Counted from the stretch's first letter, positions 8,059 to 17,276 are shown. The stretch: DNA of 31,543 nt from JAICNG01 sp035765135 (GCA_035765135.1 DASTYE010000201.1:1-31543); one strand, 5' to 3'. Notes: generated by a model not told the origin, from the letters alone. Program-made: numbers and translations.

Positions 8059-8361
8059 ATGGCCACCAAGAGCACCGTCAAGGTCAACCCGCTGGCGGAT
8101 CGCGTCGTCGTCAAGCCGCTCGAAGAAACCGAGCAGATGCGCGGCGGCCTCTACATCCCCGACACCGCCAAGGAAAAGCCCCAGCAGGGCGAAGTCATCG
8201 CCGCCGGACCAGGGCGCTACGAGAAGGACAAGCGCGTCCCCATGGAGGTCAAGGTCGGCGACAAGATCCTCTACGGAAAGTACAGCGGCACCGAGGTCAG
8301 TCTCGATGGCGACACGTACCTGATCCTCAGGGAGTCCGATATTCTCGCCATCGTCGGATGA
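8059..8361 (+). CDS. groES: Co-chaperonin GroES
   Basis: GroES is the heptameric lid of the GroEL folding chamber. The 100-residue protein begins MATKSTVKVNPLADRVVVKP, carries the mobile-loop region EETEQMRGGLYIPDTAKEKP, and ends with the typical LILRESDILAIVG. The ATG at 8059 has GGAGGGG 8 nt upstream. An in-frame ATG at 8002 lies inside the CIRCE element and would give an unusual leader, so it is rejected. groEL follows after 135 nt, an unusually long gap for this pair that is filled by an inverted repeat. Confidence 0.98.
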   Translation: MATKSTVKVNPLADRVVVKPLEETEQMRGGLYIPDTAKEKPQQGEVIAAGPGRYEKDKRVPMEVKVGDKILYGKYSGTEVSLDGDTYLILRESDILAIVG

Positions 8362-8373
8362 AACGGCAAAGAT

Positions 8374-8457
8374 GGCAGAGTTCAGAATACAGAATTCAGA
8401 TGTCAGAAAAGACCTCTGATTTCTGAAATCTGAATTCTGAAATCTGTCTTCTCTGCC
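8374..8457. repeat. Intergenic inverted repeat built from heptamers, between groES and groEL
   Basis: A 20-nt arm at 8390-8409 pairs with 8420-8439 with one mismatch around a 10-nt loop. Outer arms GGCAGAG (8374-8380) and CTCTGCC (8451-8457) extend it. The left half is a run of 7-nt units (CAGAATA, CAGAATT, CAGATGT, CAGAAAA). The right half is the complementary run (TCTGATT, TCTGAAA, TCTGAAT, TCTGAAA). In the groESL transcript this would fold into a long AU-rich hairpin. It is AT-rich compared with its surroundings. Its origin is unknown. Confidence 0.85.
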
Positions 8458-8496
8458 TTACCAAGAAATAATCCAGAACCCATAGAGGACCCAGAT

Positions 8497-10131
<1,635 letters not shown>

Positions 10132-10202
10132 CCCTTTACCCCCTCCCCCTCCCAGGGATCAAAGGGATCAAGGGGGATCGAAGGGATCGAAGGGAAGGAA
10201 AG

Positions 10203-10234
10203 GCAAACGGCTGCGCGAAAGCGCAGCCGTTTGC
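10203..10234. terminator. Perfect 14-bp hairpin, likely bidirectional terminator of groESL and the minus-strand operon
   Basis: GCAAACGGCTGCGC (10203-10216), a GAAA tetraloop and GCGCAGCCGTTTGC (10221-10234) form a perfect stem between two convergent genes. On the plus strand no U-tract follows. On the minus strand the stem is followed by a pyrimidine-rich run (CTTTCCTTCC). A terminator role is inferred from position and stability. Confidence 0.65.
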
Positions 10235-10245
10235 TCATCCGATGA

Positions 10246-10264
10246 GCGGCGGCTTCGCCGCCGC
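10246..10264. terminator. Second GC hairpin in the groEL downstream region
   Basis: GCGGCGGC (10246-10253) and GCCGCCGC (10257-10264) pair around a 3-nt loop, 11 nt after the larger hairpin. It could be an auxiliary terminator or mRNA 3'-end stabiliser. There is no U-tract. Confidence 0.4.
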
Positions 10265-10315
10265 CTTACCGCCCCTTCGATCGCCTTCGATCGCCTTCGA
10301 TCGTCTTCGAACGCC

Positions 10316-11125
10316 CTACAATTCCAGCCTCAGCTGCTCCACCCGCCCTCTCCGCACCTTTGGCTGAAACGGGCCCACCACCGCGTCCTGCGGCGCGGCG
10401 TGCACGGCTCCCGTGAATCGCGTGGCCGCGAGCCCACGACTTACCGCGCTGCGCGCGAGCGATGGCTGGTTGCACTGGTCGCTCAGGTGGGCGAGCACGA
10501 CGTGGGCGAGCGCCGGATGCGCCACCTCCCGCGCGACCTCGGCCGCCGCGCGGTTGCTCAGGTGACCGCGGCGCCCGGCAATTCGCTCGCGCACGGATGG
10601 TGGGTAAGGCCCCGCGCGCAACATCCCCTCATCGTGATTCGCCTCGAGCACCAGCACATCGAGGTCGCCGAGGGCACGACGGAGCGCCGCGCCGGCGTGG
10701 CCGAGGTCGTACACGATGCCGACACGTCCGCCGCGATCATCGGTCGCGATGATCGCCACCGGCTCCTCCGCATCGTGTGAGATCGCGATCGACTGGACCT
10801 CCATCGTGGAGAATCGCAGCGTCGCGCCGGCGTCGAACGTCCGCACGTCCGCGTCGCGCAGCGACGGGTACGCCTCGACGGTTCCACAGGAGGCGTGCAG
10901 CGCCCACCCCCACGCGCGTGCCGCCGCGCACGCGCCCCGCACGTGATCGTGATGCTCGTGGGTGACGACCAGCGCCTCGATCGATTCGCAAGCGATGTCG
11001 ATCGCCGCCAGCCGCTGCTCGAGCGCCTTCGAGTGAAATCCGGCGTCGACCAGCACGCGCGAACCCTGATGCTCCAGCAGCACCGCGTTCCCACGGCTGC
11101 CGCTGCCTAACACCCAGACTCTCAT
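10316..11125 (-). CDS. YycJ/WalJ-like metallo-beta-lactamase-fold hydrolase
   Basis: The 269-residue protein opens MRVWVLGSGSRGNAVLLE, the SGSxGN start typical of the YycJ branch of the MBL superfamily. The metal-binding THEHHDH is at 55-61. Later metal-ligand candidates are SHDAEEP, LEANHD and the C-terminal VVLAHLS. Members are predicted cytoplasmic phosphodiesterases or nucleases. YycJ/WalJ in Firmicutes is linked to cell-wall and DNA-related phenotypes, but the substrate here is unknown. The ATG at 11125 overlaps the stop of the GlmU-like gene by 4 nt, so this is the last gene of the minus-strand operon. A UUA leucine codon, rare in this GC-rich sequence, lies in the VLGSG segment. Confidence 0.85.
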   Translation of the reverse strand: MRVWVLGSGSRGNAVLLEHQGSRVLVDAGFHSKALEQRLAAIDIACESIEALVVTHEHHDHVRGACAAARAWGWALHASCGTVEAYPSLRDADVRTFDAGATLRFSTMEVQSIAISHDAEEPVAIIATDDRGGRVGIVYDLGHAGAALRRALGDLDVLVLEANHDEGMLRAGPYPPSVRERIAGRRGHLSNRAAAEVAREVAHPALAHVVLAHLSDQCNQPSLARSAVSRGLAATRFTGAVHAAPQDAVVGPFQPKVRRGRVEQLRLEL

Positions 11126-12324
11126 CCCGGCTCCCGGCGGGCGCGCTCGAAGGCGCGCTTCAGCTGCATGCGTCCCCGCTCACCCAGCGTGACCTGACGG
11201 CGCGACATCGCCCTGGCGGTGACATCGAGAAACTTATCGAGCTGATAGCTTCCCAGCGATCGACCCTCGCCCCACGAGAAGGGGCGCACGTACTTGGGTG
11301 GCATGTCCGATCCGAACACGTTGGACCCTGCGCCGAGCACCGAGCCGGTCGTGATGCGGAGCCCGATCCCGGTCTTGACGTGGTCGCCAAAAAACGTCCC
11401 GAGCTTCTGGTGTCCGGTGTCGCGCGCGCCATCGGGCGTCCAGAGCGTCACCGTCCCGTAGGTGTTCTTCAGGTTGCTGGTAATGGTTCCGGCTCCGAGG
11501 TTCACCCAGCGACCCAGGTACGAATGTCCCACGAATCCGTCATGTGCCTTGTTCGCGTGGCCAAGCACGACGGTCTCGCTGATCTCTCCGCGAATGATGC
11601 TGCGCTCGCCGATCGAGCAGCCGTGAACGCGGTCGCCGAGAATGGTGGCGCCACTGGCGATGGCACACGGGCCGACGAGCCGCGTGAACGCGCGAACCGC
11701 CGCGCCGCTGTGAACCAGGATCGGGCCGGCGGTGGCGTCCAGCACGACATGCGGCTCCACGTCGGCGCCACGCTCGACGAACACAGGGTGCGAACCCATT
11801 ATCGTCGCATGCGCCGGCGTCTCACAAGAGAGGGAAGGGCCAATCGCGAGGATGTCGTCCCGGAGCTGCGTGAGGAGATCGGTCACCAGGTTCCAGACTT
11901 CCTCGAGCCATCGACCGTTGATCGTCGCCACCCGTCCATCGTCAGGCGCCAGCTCCTCGAGCGGAACGCGCCCATCGGCCAACACCGCCGCCTTGGCATC
12001 GCGAGGCAGCCGCACGGCAGCCACGCGGCCATCGCACATCCAGATATCCGCGTCTCGTAAGGCGTCCTTTGGCGAGATGGCGCAGCGCGCGTTGGCGACG
12101 ATCGCCCCGGCGGGTAGAGTCCCCGCGATCGGCGGGGCACCGTCCTCCTCGAATTCCTCGAGGTGCGGTGCCACGATCATTCCCTCCGCCGCCGCTCCCG
12201 CGGCCGTCGCCCACCGGTCTCGGACGAGGAGCGCACCCACCCGCAGGGCACTCACCGGTCTCGTCAGCGCGAAGGGCTCGAACGCTCGCGCCTGCGCGTC
12301 GTCGTACAGGTAGAGCGCCGTCAT
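11122..12324 (-). CDS. GlmU-like putative sugar nucleotidyltransferase / acyltransferase
   Basis: This 400-residue protein has an N-terminal region resembling a divergent nucleotidyltransferase (ALYLYDDAQARAFEPFALTRPVSALRVG). The C-terminal half, from about residue 175, is a left-handed beta-helix of hexapeptide repeats, with GCSIGERSIIRGEISETVVLGHANKAHDGFVGHSYLG split over several turns and a GTFFGDHVKTGIG segment. The layout matches the alternative two-domain GlmU-like family known in Bacteroidetes and relatives, proposed to make UDP-GlcNAc from GlcN-1-P. The exact substrates are inferred. It overlaps ManC upstream and the hydrolase downstream by 4 nt each, suggesting a sugar-nucleotide operon. 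Whether a classical glmU also exists in the genome cannot be seen. Confidence 0.8.
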   Translation of the reverse strand: MTALYLYDDAQARAFEPFALTRPVSALRVGALLVRDRWATAAGAAAEGMIVAPHLEEFEEDGAPPIAGTLPAGAIVANARCAISPKDALRDADIWMCDGRVAAVRLPRDAKAAVLADGRVPLEELAPDDGRVATINGRWLEEVWNLVTDLLTQLRDDILAIGPSLSCETPAHATIMGSHPVFVERGADVEPHVVLDATAGPILVHSGAAVRAFTRLVGPCAIASGATILGDRVHGCSIGERSIIRGEISETVVLGHANKAHDGFVGHSYLGRWVNLGAGTITSNLKNTYGTVTLWTPDGARDTGHQKLGTFFGDHVKTGIGLRITTGSVLGAGSNVFGSDMPPKYVRPFSWGEGRSLGSYQLDKFLDVTARAMSRRQVTLGERGRMQLKRAFERARREPG

Positions 12325-13355
12325 GACAGATCGCGCACCGAGGGAGGGAGGCGCTCGAGCAGCGACTTCAGGTCGGACGCGCGCTCCCGCGTCGTGACGA
12401 GAACCAGCTCTCCGCGTGTAACGACGACGAGATCCGTCACGCCATACAGCACGACGTTGCCCGACTGGGCGTGCACGACATTTCCCGTTGCGTCCACGGC
12501 GTACACCGCGCCAGCGACGGCGTTTCCGCTGTCATCACGGGCGCGCACGCGGTGCAACGCGTCCCATGTCCCGACATCATCCCATCCGAAATCGCCGGGG
12601 ATGACCAGCACCCGGGCGCTGCGCTCCAACACCGCGTAATCCACCGCGATCGGTTTCACCGACGCGAAGAATCGCTTGATGTCGGAGGCGACGCCGGACT
12701 TCATGCCCTCGGAAACTTCGGGTGAGTGCGCGCGAACTTCTTCGAGAAAATCCTTGACGCGCCACACGAAGATCCCGGAATTCCACAAATACCCATCGCG
12801 CACCATTCGCTCGGCCGCCGCGCGATCCGGTTTCTCGACGAATCGCGCGACACGTCGCGCGCCATCCACCGACGCGCCCGGCTGGATGTACCCGAGACCG
12901 GGGTCTGGACGCACCGGCACGACGCCGACCGTGACGAGCGAGGCGTGTCGCTCGGCGACCTTGGCCGCGGCCTCGAGTGTCGCGCGAAAGCCGTTCTCGT
13001 CGGCGATCGCCCAGTCCGCGTGCACGCAGAGCATCACCGCCGCGTCCTCGTCGCGGCGAGAGATCTCGAGCGCCGCCCACGTCAGCGCTGGGGCCGTGCC
13101 CGCCGCGCGCGGCTCGGCAATGATGTTCTGCGGCGGGAGCGTCGGAAGGAGCGTGCGGACGGAATCCGCGAGACTCGCGTTCGTGATCACCAGCATGCGC
13201 TCGGGAGGAATCGCGGGCGCGAGCCGTCGAACCGTGTTGACGAGGAGCGGTGCGTCATCCACCAGGGGGAGGAGCTGCTTTGGGCGCTGCGGTGTCGAGA
13301 GCGGCCAGAAGCGCGACCCGACTCCGCCGGCGAGGATGACGGCCCAGCGGTTCAC
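12321..13355 (-). CDS. manC: Mannose-1-phosphate guanylyltransferase, single-domain
   Basis: The enzyme makes GDP-mannose from mannose-1-phosphate and GTP for glycans and exopolysaccharide. The 344-residue protein starts MNRWAVILAGGVGSRFWP, the nucleotide-binding signature GGxGxRxWP at 10-18, followed by RPKQ at 24-27. FVEKPD, LWNSGIFVW and FGWDDVGTWDAL are characteristic of the GDP-mannose pyrophosphorylase family. It lacks the extra C-terminal phosphomannose isomerase domain of bifunctional enzymes. The start is GTG at 13355, overlapping the receiver-gene stop (GTGA). The end overlaps the GlmU-like gene by 4 nt. Confidence 0.93.
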   Translation of the reverse strand: MNRWAVILAGGVGSRFWPLSTPQRPKQLLPLVDDAPLLVNTVRRLAPAIPPERMLVITNASLADSVRTLLPTLPPQNIIAEPRAAGTAPALTWAALEISRRDEDAAVMLCVHADWAIADENGFRATLEAAAKVAERHASLVTVGVVPVRPDPGLGYIQPGASVDGARRVARFVEKPDRAAAERMVRDGYLWNSGIFVWRVKDFLEEVRAHSPEVSEGMKSGVASDIKRFFASVKPIAVDYAVLERSARVLVIPGDFGWDDVGTWDALHRVRARDDSGNAVAGAVYAVDATGNVVHAQSGNVVLYGVTDLVVVTRGELVLVTTRERASDLKSLLERLPPSVRDLS

Positions 13356-13753
13356 CGCTCGCTACCGCCACGCTCCGCGCCTACACCAGCCAGCTCCGCC
13401 GCGCGCGCGTAGAGCTTCTTTGGGCTGAACGGCTTCGTGAGGAAGTCGCTCGCGCCGAGCTCCAGCGCGAGGCGGTGCTGCTGCTCCTGCCCGGCAGCGG
13501 TCAGGATGATGCAGGGAAGCGCCTTCCACCGGGGATCGGCTCGCATGGTGCGGAGCACGTCGAGCCCGCTCAGCACGGGCATCATCAGATCGAGGAGCAC
13601 GAGCGCGAAGTCGTCGTGACGCGCGAGCGCATCGAGCGCCTCGCCGCCATCGTAGGCCAGCGTGACGCGAAATGCGCCCTGTTCGAGCTTCATCTTGATG
13701 ATCCGCCCGATATGCGGCTCGTCATCGGCAACGAGTACGTGAAGCTTGTCCAT
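13352..13753 (-). CDS. Stand-alone response-regulator receiver protein
   Basis: This 133-residue protein consists of one receiver domain with no output domain. The acidic pocket DDE is at 10-12, the phosphoacceptor D55 in LVLLDLMMP, the switch Thr at T85 and the conserved lysine K107 in LTKPF. All key residues are present, so phosphorylation should be possible. The short tail after residue 115 is Ala/Gly-rich. Without an output domain it should act through protein contacts. It overlaps manC by 4 nt and follows the roadblock gene by 32 nt. The nearest kinase, at 16125, is in the divergent operon, so a partnership is possible but unproven. Confidence 0.92.
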   Translation of the reverse strand: MDKLHVLVADDEPHIGRIIKMKLEQGAFRVTLAYDGGEALDALARHDDFALVLLDLMMPVLSGLDVLRTMRADPRWKALPCIILTAAGQEQQHRLALELGASDFLTKPFSPKKLYARAAELAGVGAERGGSER

Positions 13754-13785
13754 GGCCTCAGGGAGTGGCGCGTGGGCGCCGCCCG

Positions 13786-14142
13786 TCAGACGAGCGCCGA
13801 AATGTGCTGGCGATTCCGACGCAGCTCGAACAACAGCGCGCCGACGTTGGCATCGGCTCGCGCGAGAACCAGCAGCACCGCCTCGGCCGACAGCACAGAC
13901 ACGATTGCCAGGCCGCGTGCGTATTCGAGGACGATCGTCGTCACGTTCCCGTGCTTGCTGTCTCGTCCGAATTCATCGGCCGCGTTGACGATCGAGGGGA
14001 CGAGCGCAGCGACGCTCTCGACATCGATGTTCGGTATCGACTGTCCATCGATGACCAGTCCGTCACGGCCGAGCACGATTGCGGCGTCAACGCCATCGCG
14101 TCCACGAAGGGCGCCGACGAGGTCGCGGATGGTGGCCACCAC
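13786..14142 (-). CDS. Roadblock/LC7-domain protein
   Basis: The 118-residue protein fits a single roadblock/LC7 domain: an N-terminal helix (IRDLVGALRGRDGVDAAIVLG), strand segments GRDGLVIDG and TTIVLEYARGLAIVSVLS, and a C-terminal helix (LLFELRRNRQHI). Roadblock proteins such as MglB regulate small Ras-like GTPases in polarity and motility, but no GTPase is encoded nearby. Two adjacent GTG codons are possible starts. GGAG precedes them by 5 and 8 nt, and the outer one is used here. It is the first gene of the minus-strand operon, just downstream of a good promoter, with the receiver gene 32 nt after its stop. Confidence 0.82.
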   Translation of the reverse strand: MVATIRDLVGALRGRDGVDAAIVLGRDGLVIDGQSIPNIDVESVAALVPSIVNAADEFGRDSKHGNVTTIVLEYARGLAIVSVLSAEAVLLVLARADANVGALLFELRRNRQHISALV

Positions 14143-14166
14143 TGCGCTCCGGATGAAGTGGTGGGA

Positions 14167-14194
14167 AGCATAGCGTCGAGAGCATCGAAGTCAA
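14167..14194 (-). promoter_or_regulatory. Promoter of the roadblock-receiver-manC operon
   Basis: Read on the minus strand, TTGACT (14194-14189) and TATGCT (14172-14167) are separated by 16 nt. Transcription would begin about 18 nt upstream of the roadblock start. It lies back to back with the plus-strand promoter at 14209-14237. Confidence 0.55.
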
Positions 14195-14208
14195 GCGATG
14201 CGAATCAC

Positions 14209-14237
14209 TTGAACTCATCGTGCACGAGCGGTATCAT
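14209..14237 (+). promoter_or_regulatory. Promoter of the lipoprotein-serS-pcrA-gatCAB string
   Basis: TTGAAC at 14209-14214 and TATCAT at 14232-14237 have a 17-nt spacer. Transcription would begin near 14244, leaving a leader of about 34 nt before the ATG at 14278. This also argues against the upstream in-frame ATG at 14236, which would lie inside the -10 box. Confidence 0.65.
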
Positions 14238-14277
14238 GCCGCCGATCCCCCGTTGTGTCACACCCCGGGCATGCCCA

Positions 14278-14841
14278 ATGACAGTCAGAATGTTCGCGCT
14301 GGCGATCGTGGTGTTCGCGGTCGTCGCGTGTGAAGACCTTACTCGCAGCATCGAGGCGACCACAGACGTTACCGAGGATACTCTCACCGTCTTCCCGCTG
14401 CGTGGCAGCCCCCTGAGCGCTCCGACCGCCTTCGATCTCTTTTCCCTGCGTCCCCGCCGTGTGGGGGATGTCAACGTCGGCTACGATGTGGCGGTCGATA
14501 CGGCGGGCGGGGCCGCGATCCTCCATCCGGCGCATCTCGTCGAGAGTGGATTGCCGAAGACGGCGATGCTCGAGGCGACGACGTCTTTCGAGTCGATCAC
14601 CGAGGCGCCGACATCAGGCTACCAGGACACCGTCGCCGTTGTCGTTGGAATTGGCGAAACGGTCATCGTCCGGGCACGTAACGTGTGCGCCGGGAATTTT
14701 ACCGGCCGCGACATCTTCTACGCGAAGCTCCAGCTTCTCGAATTCGGCAACTCCGACGGCTTCACGACGGCGCGTTTCAGGATTCGCACGAATCCGAACT
14801 GCGGCTTCCGCTCGTTCGCGGACGGGCTGCCGGAGTTCTGA
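14278..14841 (+). CDS. Putative lipoprotein of unknown function
   Basis: I do not recognise this 187-residue protein. It begins MTVRMFALAIVVFAVVAC, a short signal peptide with a lipobox-like VVAC ending at C18, so it is probably a lipid-anchored envelope protein. The mature part is rich in Thr, Val and Asp, has no clear repeats or catalytic motifs, and reads like a beta-sheet domain. Two further Cys (in ARNVCAGNF and NPNCGF) could form a disulfide. The ATG at 14278 fits the predicted promoter and gives the classical signal. No Shine-Dalgarno is evident, and the ATG at 14290 is a possible alternative. serS begins 2 nt after its stop. Confidence 0.7.
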   Translation: MTVRMFALAIVVFAVVACEDLTRSIEATTDVTEDTLTVFPLRGSPLSAPTAFDLFSLRPRRVGDVNVGYDVAVDTAGGAAILHPAHLVESGLPKTAMLEATTSFESITEAPTSGYQDTVAVVVGIGETVIVRARNVCAGNFTGRDIFYAKLQLLEFGNSDGFTTARFRIRTNPNCGFRSFADGLPEF

Positions 14842-14843
14842 TC

Positions 14844-16118
14844 GTGCACGATCTCCGTGCGCTGCGAGAAAATGCCGACGCCATACGGGATGGCCTGAGA
14901 CGACGCGGCAAGCTCGACGCGCTCGGACCGATCGTGGACCGCGCGCTCGCCGCCGATGTCGAGCGGCGGACGCTCATCCAGGCGGTCGAGGAGCGCAAGG
15001 CGGCGCGCAACGCCGCGAGCCAGGAAGTCGCACGGCGCAAGAAGGCGCGTGAGAGCGCAGACGATCTCATCGAGCAAACGCGCGCTCTCGGCGCGGAGAT
15101 CGCCCGTCTCGAGACGGAGCTGGCGAGCGCCGAAGCCGAGATCGAGCGGATGCTGTTCGAGCTGCCGAACTCGCCGCTTCCCGACGTGCCCGCGGGTGGA
15201 GAGGACGACGGCCGCCTGCTCCGGGCGTGGGGAACACCGCGCGAAGGGAACGACCTGAAACCGCATTGGGACCTCGGCACGGCGCTCGGCATCCTCGATC
15301 TCGCGCGCGGCGCCAAGATCACGGGGTCGGGCTTCGTCGTTTTTCGGGGCGTTGGCGCTCGCCTGACCCGTGGCCTGCTCTCCATGATGATCGACGTGCA
15401 CGTGCGCGATCACGGGTACGAGGAGGTCTGGGTTCCGTTTCTCGTTAACCGCGCGACGGCGACGACCACCGGGCAGCTTCCGAAGTTCGAGGACGACATG
15501 TACGTCGTGAAGGACGACGACCTCTATCTCGTCCCGACGGCGGAGGTCCCGGTCACGAGTCTTCACCGCGACGAGATGCTCGATGGCGCCGAGCTGCCGA
15601 AGGCGTACGTCTGCTACACGCCGTGCTTTCGTCGTGAGGCGGGCGCACACGGGAAGGATACCCGCGGGCTGCTTCGCGTGCACCAGTTCGACAAGGTGGA
15701 GCTGGTCCGCCTGACGAGTCCCGAGGACGCCGGCGCGCAGCACGAGCTGTTGACCTCACACGCCGAGAAGATTCTTCAGCTGCTCGAGCTCCCGTATCGC
15801 GTGAAGATGCTGGCGGCGGGCGACACCGGCTTCTCCAGCGCGAAGACGTATGACCTCGAAGTCTGGGCCCCCGGAGTTCGCGCCTGGCTCGAGGTGTCGT
15901 CGTGCAGCACGTTCACGGATTTTCAGGCCCGGCGGGGCGGCATTCGCTACCGTCCGGCGCGCGGCGAAAAGCCGCGTCTCGTGCACACGCTCAATGGCTC
16001 CGGGCTCGCGCTCCCGCGAACGATCGCGGCGTTGCTCGAGCATCACCAGCGCCCGGACGGCAGCATCGCCGTTCCCCCCGCGCTCCGTCCGTATCTCGGC
16101 GCCGACACCCTCGCCTGA
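14844..16118 (+). CDS. serS: Seryl-tRNA synthetase
   Basis: SerRS charges tRNA-Ser (and tRNA-Sec where present) with serine. From the GTG at 14844 the protein has 424 residues, as expected, and starts MHDLRALRENADAIRDGL. The long antiparallel coiled-coil tRNA-binding arm spans about 28-105. The class II core carries motif 2 (CFRREAGAHGKDTRGLLR, then HQFDKVE) and motif 3 (NGSGLALPRTIAALLE). GGAG lies 8 nt before the GTG. Extending the frame upstream would read into the lipoprotein gene, so the GTG start is firm. The histidine kinase gene follows after 6 nt. Confidence 0.98.
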   Translation: MHDLRALRENADAIRDGLRRRGKLDALGPIVDRALAADVERRTLIQAVEERKAARNAASQEVARRKKARESADDLIEQTRALGAEIARLETELASAEAEIERMLFELPNSPLPDVPAGGEDDGRLLRAWGTPREGNDLKPHWDLGTALGILDLARGAKITGSGFVVFRGVGARLTRGLLSMMIDVHVRDHGYEEVWVPFLVNRATATTTGQLPKFEDDMYVVKDDDLYLVPTAEVPVTSLHRDEMLDGAELPKAYVCYTPCFRREAGAHGKDTRGLLRVHQFDKVELVRLTSPEDAGAQHELLTSHAEKILQLLELPYRVKMLAAGDTGFSSAKTYDLEVWAPGVRAWLEVSSCSTFTDFQARRGGIRYRPARGEKPRLVHTLNGSGLALPRTIAALLEHHQRPDGSIAVPPALRPYLGADTLA

Positions 16119-16124
16119 TCCACC

Positions 16125-17276
16125 ATGCGTCGCGGCGCGCCGGTGGTCCTCCTCGGAATCCTGCTCGCGCTGGTCCTCGGCTCGTACATCATCTACTCGC
16201 AGCGCGTCGTCGTCGAGCTGCGGCGCGATGCATCCCGCTCGAGTCGCATGCACGCGCTCATCCTCAGCGCGTTGGCCGACCCGAGCCCGGACGCCGCGAA
16301 CGCGGCGCTCCTCGAGCTCGCCACCGCCATTCGCGAGCTCGGCGTGCCGGTGATCATCACCGATGTCCGCGGCCGACCGACGTGGGCCATCAACCTGCCA
16401 TTCGAGACGCAGTCGGTGGACGACCCTCGCGTGCGCACCCACATCGCCGAGCTGGATGAGGAGAACCCGCCACTCTTCGAGCCGACGATCGGCACGATTC
16501 ATTTTGGCGACTCACGCCTGGTCAAGAGTCTTCGATTCATTCCCGCATTGCAGGCGGTGCTCGTCGCGTTCGTGTTTCTCGCCGGCCTCTACGTGCTGCG
16601 CACCCGCGGACGCGCCGACCGCGAGCGTGTGTGGGCCGGGATGGCGCGCGAGTCGGCGCACCAGCTGGCGACACCGCTATCGAGCCTCGCCGGCTGGATC
16701 GAGCTGCTGGCCGAGCGGGCGGAGAGCGATCCAACCGCCGCCCGTGCGCTCGACCACATGCGCGCGGACCTCGACCGACTCGAGCGCGTGGCGCACCGCT
16801 TCGAGCGCATTGGGCGCCCGGCGAAGGATGTCCCCGTCGATGTCGCGGAGCTTGCGGAGCGGGTGGCTCGCTATTTCCAGGCGCGGGTGCCCACGCTAGC
16901 GCACACCGTGAACGTCCAGCTCACGCTTGGTCAGGGTCCGCTGGTGGTGAAGGGTGACGCCGTGCTGCTCGAGTGGGCCCTGGAAGCGATCACGAAGAAT
17001 GCGCTCGATGCCCTGGCGGGCCACGGCGGCGAAGTGGAAATCGCCGCCGAACGAATCGGCGATGACGAGGTGCGCGTGCGCATAGCCGATAATGGGCCTG
17101 GAATTCCACGGGACCTTCGGTCACGCGTCTTCGAGCCGGGATTCTCGACGAAGGAATCCGGGTGGGGAATTGGGCTTTCGCTCGCTCGGCGAATCGTCGA
17201 GGAGGGACATGGCGGACGGCTGGAGCTCGCGCCGTCCACCAGTGGTGCAACGTTCGACGTTATACTTCACGGATGA
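16125..17276 (+). CDS. Membrane sensor histidine kinase with an HQLATP phosphoacceptor box
   Basis: The 383-residue protein has membrane helices near 6-26 and 139-158 enclosing an extracytoplasmic sensor segment of about 110 residues, then a HisKA-like dimerisation region and a GHKL ATPase domain. The phosphoacceptor box reads RESAHQLATPLSSL with H179. Glutamine follows the histidine where Glu or Asp is usual, as I recall from some kinases of Bacteroidetes-type lineages. The N box KNALDAL (N292), DNGPG (322-326) and GWGIGLSLARR (346 onward) are intact. No response regulator is adjacent on this strand. The stop overlaps pcrA by 4 nt, an odd place for a signalling gene. What it senses is unknown. 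Confidence 0.9.
   Translation: MRRGAPVVLLGILLALVLGSYIIYSQRVVVELRRDASRSSRMHALILSALADPSPDAANAALLELATAIRELGVPVIITDVRGRPTWAINLPFETQSVDDPRVRTHIAELDEENPPLFEPTIGTIHFGDSRLVKSLRFIPALQAVLVAFVFLAGLYVLRTRGRADRERVWAGMARESAHQLATPLSSLAGWIELLAERAESDPTAARALDHMRADLDRLERVAHRFERIGRPAKDVPVDVAELAERVARYFQARVPTLAHTVNVQLTLGQGPLVVKGDAVLLEWALEAITKNALDALAGHGGEVEIAAERIGDDEVRVRIADNGPGIPRDLRSRVFEPGFSTKESGWGIGLSLARRIVEEGHGGRLELAPSTSGATFDVILHG

Larger units (their letters stand above)
10155..10313. repeat. Inverted pair of short tandem repeats between convergent operons
   Basis: On the left, GGGATC(A/G)A units begin at 10155, 10164, 10174 and 10183, a period of 9-10 nt. On the right, CCTTCGATCG is repeated at 10274, 10284 and 10294, and the degenerate TCTTCGAACG at 10304 makes four 10-nt units. 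The right array is the inverted complement of the left motif (GATCGAAGG against CCTTCGATC). The two arrays enclose two compact hairpins. The right array ends 3 nt before the stop codon of the minus-strand hydrolase gene. There is no coding sequence between 10132 and 10315. Confidence 0.85.

Noticed and set aside
10155..10313. Possible CRISPR array
   Set aside because: Units are only about 10 nt and directly adjacent, without unique spacers, and there are no cas genes nearby.
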